Assembly: GCA_002455915.1 (NCBI GenBank)
Contig: DKLU01000172.1
Coordinates: 1 to 7,608, forward strand
Direction of reading: 5' to 3'
DNA from: Chryseobacterium sp. UBA6632
Lineage (GTDB): Bacteria; Bacteroidota; Bacteroidia; Flavobacteriales; Weeksellaceae
DNA length: 7,608 nucleotides
Shown here: positions 5,807 to 7,608 of the stretch, piece by piece
Layout of the letters: each line of letters starts with the position of its first letter
Position numbering within the stretch: the stretch's first letter is position 1
The notes under the pieces: generated by a model
What the model was told of the DNA's origin: nothing
The model's database searches: none
The model's input: only the letters and a program-made list of their open reading frames with translations
Program-made: the position numbers and the translations under genes

Positions 5807-5898
5807 ATGCTTCGACAGGCTCAGCATGACATTCCTGATACTAACTGTCTAATTTTAACAGCAAATTTTAACATGCCATGCTGAGCTTGCCGAAGCAT
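5807..5898. repeat. Imperfect 26-bp inverted repeat, TGTCAT family (element 3)
   Basis: The arm at 5807-5832 (ATGCTTCGACAGGCTCAGCA...) and the arm at 5873-5898 are complementary at 23 of 26 positions, and all three differences are transitions. Each unit has ATGCT and AGCAT ends. Here the TGTCAT or TGCCAT borders face inward, the opposite of elements 1 and 2. The 40-nt spacer holds a 10-nt direct repeat, AATTTTAACA, at 5851-5860 and 5864-5873. It lies between the second GNAT gene and its terminator, so it would form a large hairpin in that transcript's 3' end. Confidence 0.8.
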
Positions 5899-5910
5899 TT
5901 TAAACAAAAT

Positions 5911-5951
5911 AAAAACCTTTTGGATTTATATTCCGGAAGGTTTTTTCTTTT
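5911..5951 (+). terminator. Rho-independent terminator of the four-gene cluster
   Basis: AAAAACCTT (5911-5919) pairs with AAGGTTTTT (5937-5945). The stem continues through two T-G wobbles to GGA (5922-5924) with TCC (5932-5934), leaving a 7-nt loop. TTCTTTTT follows. It is the first strong terminator after the GNAT stop at 5752 and lies just before the symporter promoter, so it isolates the two transcripts. Confidence 0.85.
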
Positions 5952-5971
5952 TCAGCAGACTATAAAAAAAC

Positions 5972-5979
5972 TATATTTG
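5972..5979 (+). promoter_or_regulatory. Bacteroidota -7 promoter box for the symporter gene
   Basis: TATATTTG fits TAnnTTTG exactly and ends 22 nt before the ATG at 6002, the same spacing as at the first pirin gene. A TTC at 5951-5953, 18 bp upstream, may serve as a weak -33 element; it overlaps the T-tail of the preceding terminator. Confidence 0.65.
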
Positions 5980-6001
5980 TAAAATTTTAATCGAATAAAA
6001 T

Positions 6002-7441
6002 ATGTCTCCATTTATATTACTGGCCATCATTATCGTGTATTTTGCATTGCTGCTTTGGGTAGCCTACCGCACCGGAAAAGGAAGTGATAATGAGAGTTTC
6101 TTCATCGGAAACCGTAAAAGTAATTGGATGCTTGTGGCGTTTGGAATGATCGGTACTTCACTTTCAGGAGTTACTTTTGTGAGCGTTCCGGGAGCTGTGG
6201 GAAATGACAAATTTGCTTATTTACAGATTACCGTCGGATATTTGATTGGTTATGTGATTATCGCCTACGTTCTTCTCCCTTTATATTATCGATTAAAATT
6301 AACCTCTATTTACGGCTATCTTCAGCAAAGAATGGGACAGCTTTCCTACAAATCGGGAGCATGGATCTTCATTGTTTCGAGATTGGTAGGCGCCACCGCT
6401 AGATTATATCTTGTGGTGAATATTTTACAGGTTGCTATTCTTGATAGTTTAGGTGTTCCTTTTATTGTTACAACATTGATTATTCTCGCAATGATCATTC
6501 TTTATACTTATGAAGGCGGAGTGAAAACCATTGTCTGGACCGATACTTTACAGACTTCATGTATGCTTTTAGGATTAATCATTTGTACTGTTTACATGCT
6601 GAATCATTTAGGCTTAAGCTTAGGTGAAAGTTTTACCGCGATGAACGAAAAAGGCTATACAAAAATCTTCGATTTTGATCCTAACCAGAAAAGTTTTTTC
6701 ATTAAACAAATCTTAGCCGGAGCATTTATCACCATCACCATGACCGGAATTGATCAGGAAATGATGCAGAAAAGTTTATCAGTAACCAAACTGAAAGATT
6801 CTCAGAAAAACATGGTGACGTTGGGCTTTATTTTATTGGGTGTTATTTCACTATTCCTTTATATGGGTGGGCTTTTACATCTTTACGGTGCTCAGGAAAA
6901 TGTGGCAAGTGCGGGAGATCAGTTATTCCCTGATATTGCTTTGAATCATATGCCTCCATTTATTTCCATCATTTTTATTATTGCTTTAATTTCAGCTTTA
7001 TTTCCAAGTGCAGACGGCGCAATGACAGCTTTAACCTCCTCTTTATGCATCGATATTTTCGGAATGAAGGAGAAAAAAGAATGGGACGATAAAAAGAAGG
7101 AAAGATTCAGAAAAAATGTTCACCTGATTGTGGCACTATCTTTCTTAATTATGGTGATTATCTTTAAAGTCATCAATGATAATTCGATGATTGGTTTAAT
7201 TCTTAAATTGGCAGGTTTCACTTACGGACCGCTTTTAGGACTTTTTGCCTTTGGAATTTTTACTAAATTTAAAGTGAAAGACAATCTGGTTCCATTCGTT
7301 TGTATTGCAGCACCAGTGATCTCTTATTTTATCGATAAATATCAGGAAACTTTATTTGGAGAATTTAAAATCGGGTTGGAATTATTGATTATTAATGGAT
7401 TGCTTACCTTTATTGGACTTTGGTTGATTAGAAAGAAATAA
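6002..7441 (+). CDS. Sodium:solute symporter (SSS family)
   Basis: A 479-aa inner-membrane Na+-coupled transporter of the SSS family (LeuT fold), with about 13 hydrophobic segments starting at residue 3. Visible family features are the N-terminal ESFFIGNRKSNWMLVAFGMI block (31-50), the first core helix GTSLSGVTFVSVPGAVG (51-67), the SSS signature YTYEGGVKTIVWTDTLQT (168-185) and FPSADGAMTALTSSLCIDIF (334-353). In the last block the usual S-T pair before ADG appears as P-S, so one of the hydroxyls often used at the Na2 site may be missing; Ser336 remains. The substrate (sugar, amino acid, carboxylate or other) cannot be read from the sequence. The length is typical. It has its own promoter and a terminator just upstream, so it is probably monocistronic. 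No catabolic gene is adjacent to hint at the substrate. Confidence 0.92.
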   Translation: MSPFILLAIIIVYFALLLWVAYRTGKGSDNESFFIGNRKSNWMLVAFGMIGTSLSGVTFVSVPGAVGNDKFAYLQITVGYLIGYVIIAYVLLPLYYRLKLTSIYGYLQQRMGQLSYKSGAWIFIVSRLVGATARLYLVVNILQVAILDSLGVPFIVTTLIILAMIILYTYEGGVKTIVWTDTLQTSCMLLGLIICTVYMLNHLGLSLGESFTAMNEKGYTKIFDFDPNQKSFFIKQILAGAFITITMTGIDQEMMQKSLSVTKLKDSQKNMVTLGFILLGVISLFLYMGGLLHLYGAQENVASAGDQLFPDIALNHMPPFISIIFIIALISALFPSADGAMTALTSSLCIDIFGMKEKKEWDDKKKERFRKNVHLIVALSFLIMVIIFKVINDNSMIGLILKLAGFTYGPLLGLFAFGIFTKFKVKDNLVPFVCIAAPVISYFIDKYQETLFGEFKIGLELLIINGLLTFIGLWLIRKK

Positions 7442-7456
7442 TTTATTTTATTTTTA

Positions 7457-7608
7457 AACGCAAAGATTATATTCTTCCTGCATTATTTTTAGAAGGCAAA
7501 GGCAAATAAATTTACTTCGCGAAACTTGAAAACACGCTTTATCAAATCAACTTGTTGATTCTTCTTTGCTCACTTGAGTTTTTTACATTTAAATTAAAAC
7601 TTTGCGTT
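7457..7608. repeat. Probable interspersed element with 9-bp terminal inverted repeats, cut by the window end
   Basis: AACGCAAAG (7457-7465) is the exact reverse complement of CTTTGCGTT (7600-7608), the last bases of the window, and frames about 150 nt with no ORF. Inside is a near-palindrome, AATCAA-CTTG-TTGATT (7545-7560). I see no terminator for the symporter in 7442-7456. The layout suggests a small non-autonomous repeat (MITE-like), but the right border is not seen and copy number is unknown. Confidence 0.45.

Overview
The window looks like a chromosomal segment of an AT-rich member of the Flavobacteriia (Bacteroidota), most probably Chryseobacterium or a close relative. The evidence is AT-rich codon use, no Shine-Dalgarno boxes ahead of the starts, two clear Bacteroidota-type -7 boxes (TAnnTTTG) 22 nt before start codons, and interspersed TGTCAT...ATCT inverted repeats of the kind I associate with flavobacterial intergenic DNA. 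The genus is an inference. All genes I can support lie on the + strand, and I see no RNA gene, CRISPR array, transposase or phage gene.

Layout. 1-214: C-terminal end of an unrecognised gene, closed by a strong intrinsic terminator (220-255). 354-1760: 14-TM DHA2-type drug/H+ antiporter closely resembling E. coli MdtD, with an operator-like 21-bp dyad 10 bp before its start. 1761-2090: gene-free, holding a 21-bp perfect inverted repeat, a single repeat unit on the other strand, and a promoter. 2091-2965: a pirin gene broken near its end by a one-base frameshift. 2966-3158: a second 21-bp perfect inverted repeat. 3159-3470: minimal (COG2388-type) GNAT protein. 3549-5752: a tight four-gene cluster of intact pirin, NAD(P)H-dependent FMN reductase-like flavoprotein, OsmC-family thiol protein and a second minimal GNAT protein. 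5753-6001: a third inverted repeat, an intrinsic terminator and a promoter. 6002-7441: sodium:solute symporter (SSS family). 7442-7608: part of another probable interspersed element, cut by the window end.

How the genes may work together. The 3549-5752 cluster combines a metal-binding cupin, a flavin reductase, a peroxide or electrophile-reactive OsmC protein and a small acyltransferase-fold protein. That mix suggests redox, electrophile or xenobiotic defence, and a drug exporter lies just upstream. Pirin and minimal GNAT genes each occur twice within 3.7 kb, and one pirin copy is damaged. The two most informative features are the broken pirin paralogue and the intergenic repeats, whose arms are themselves hairpins that keep their pairing through compensatory base changes.
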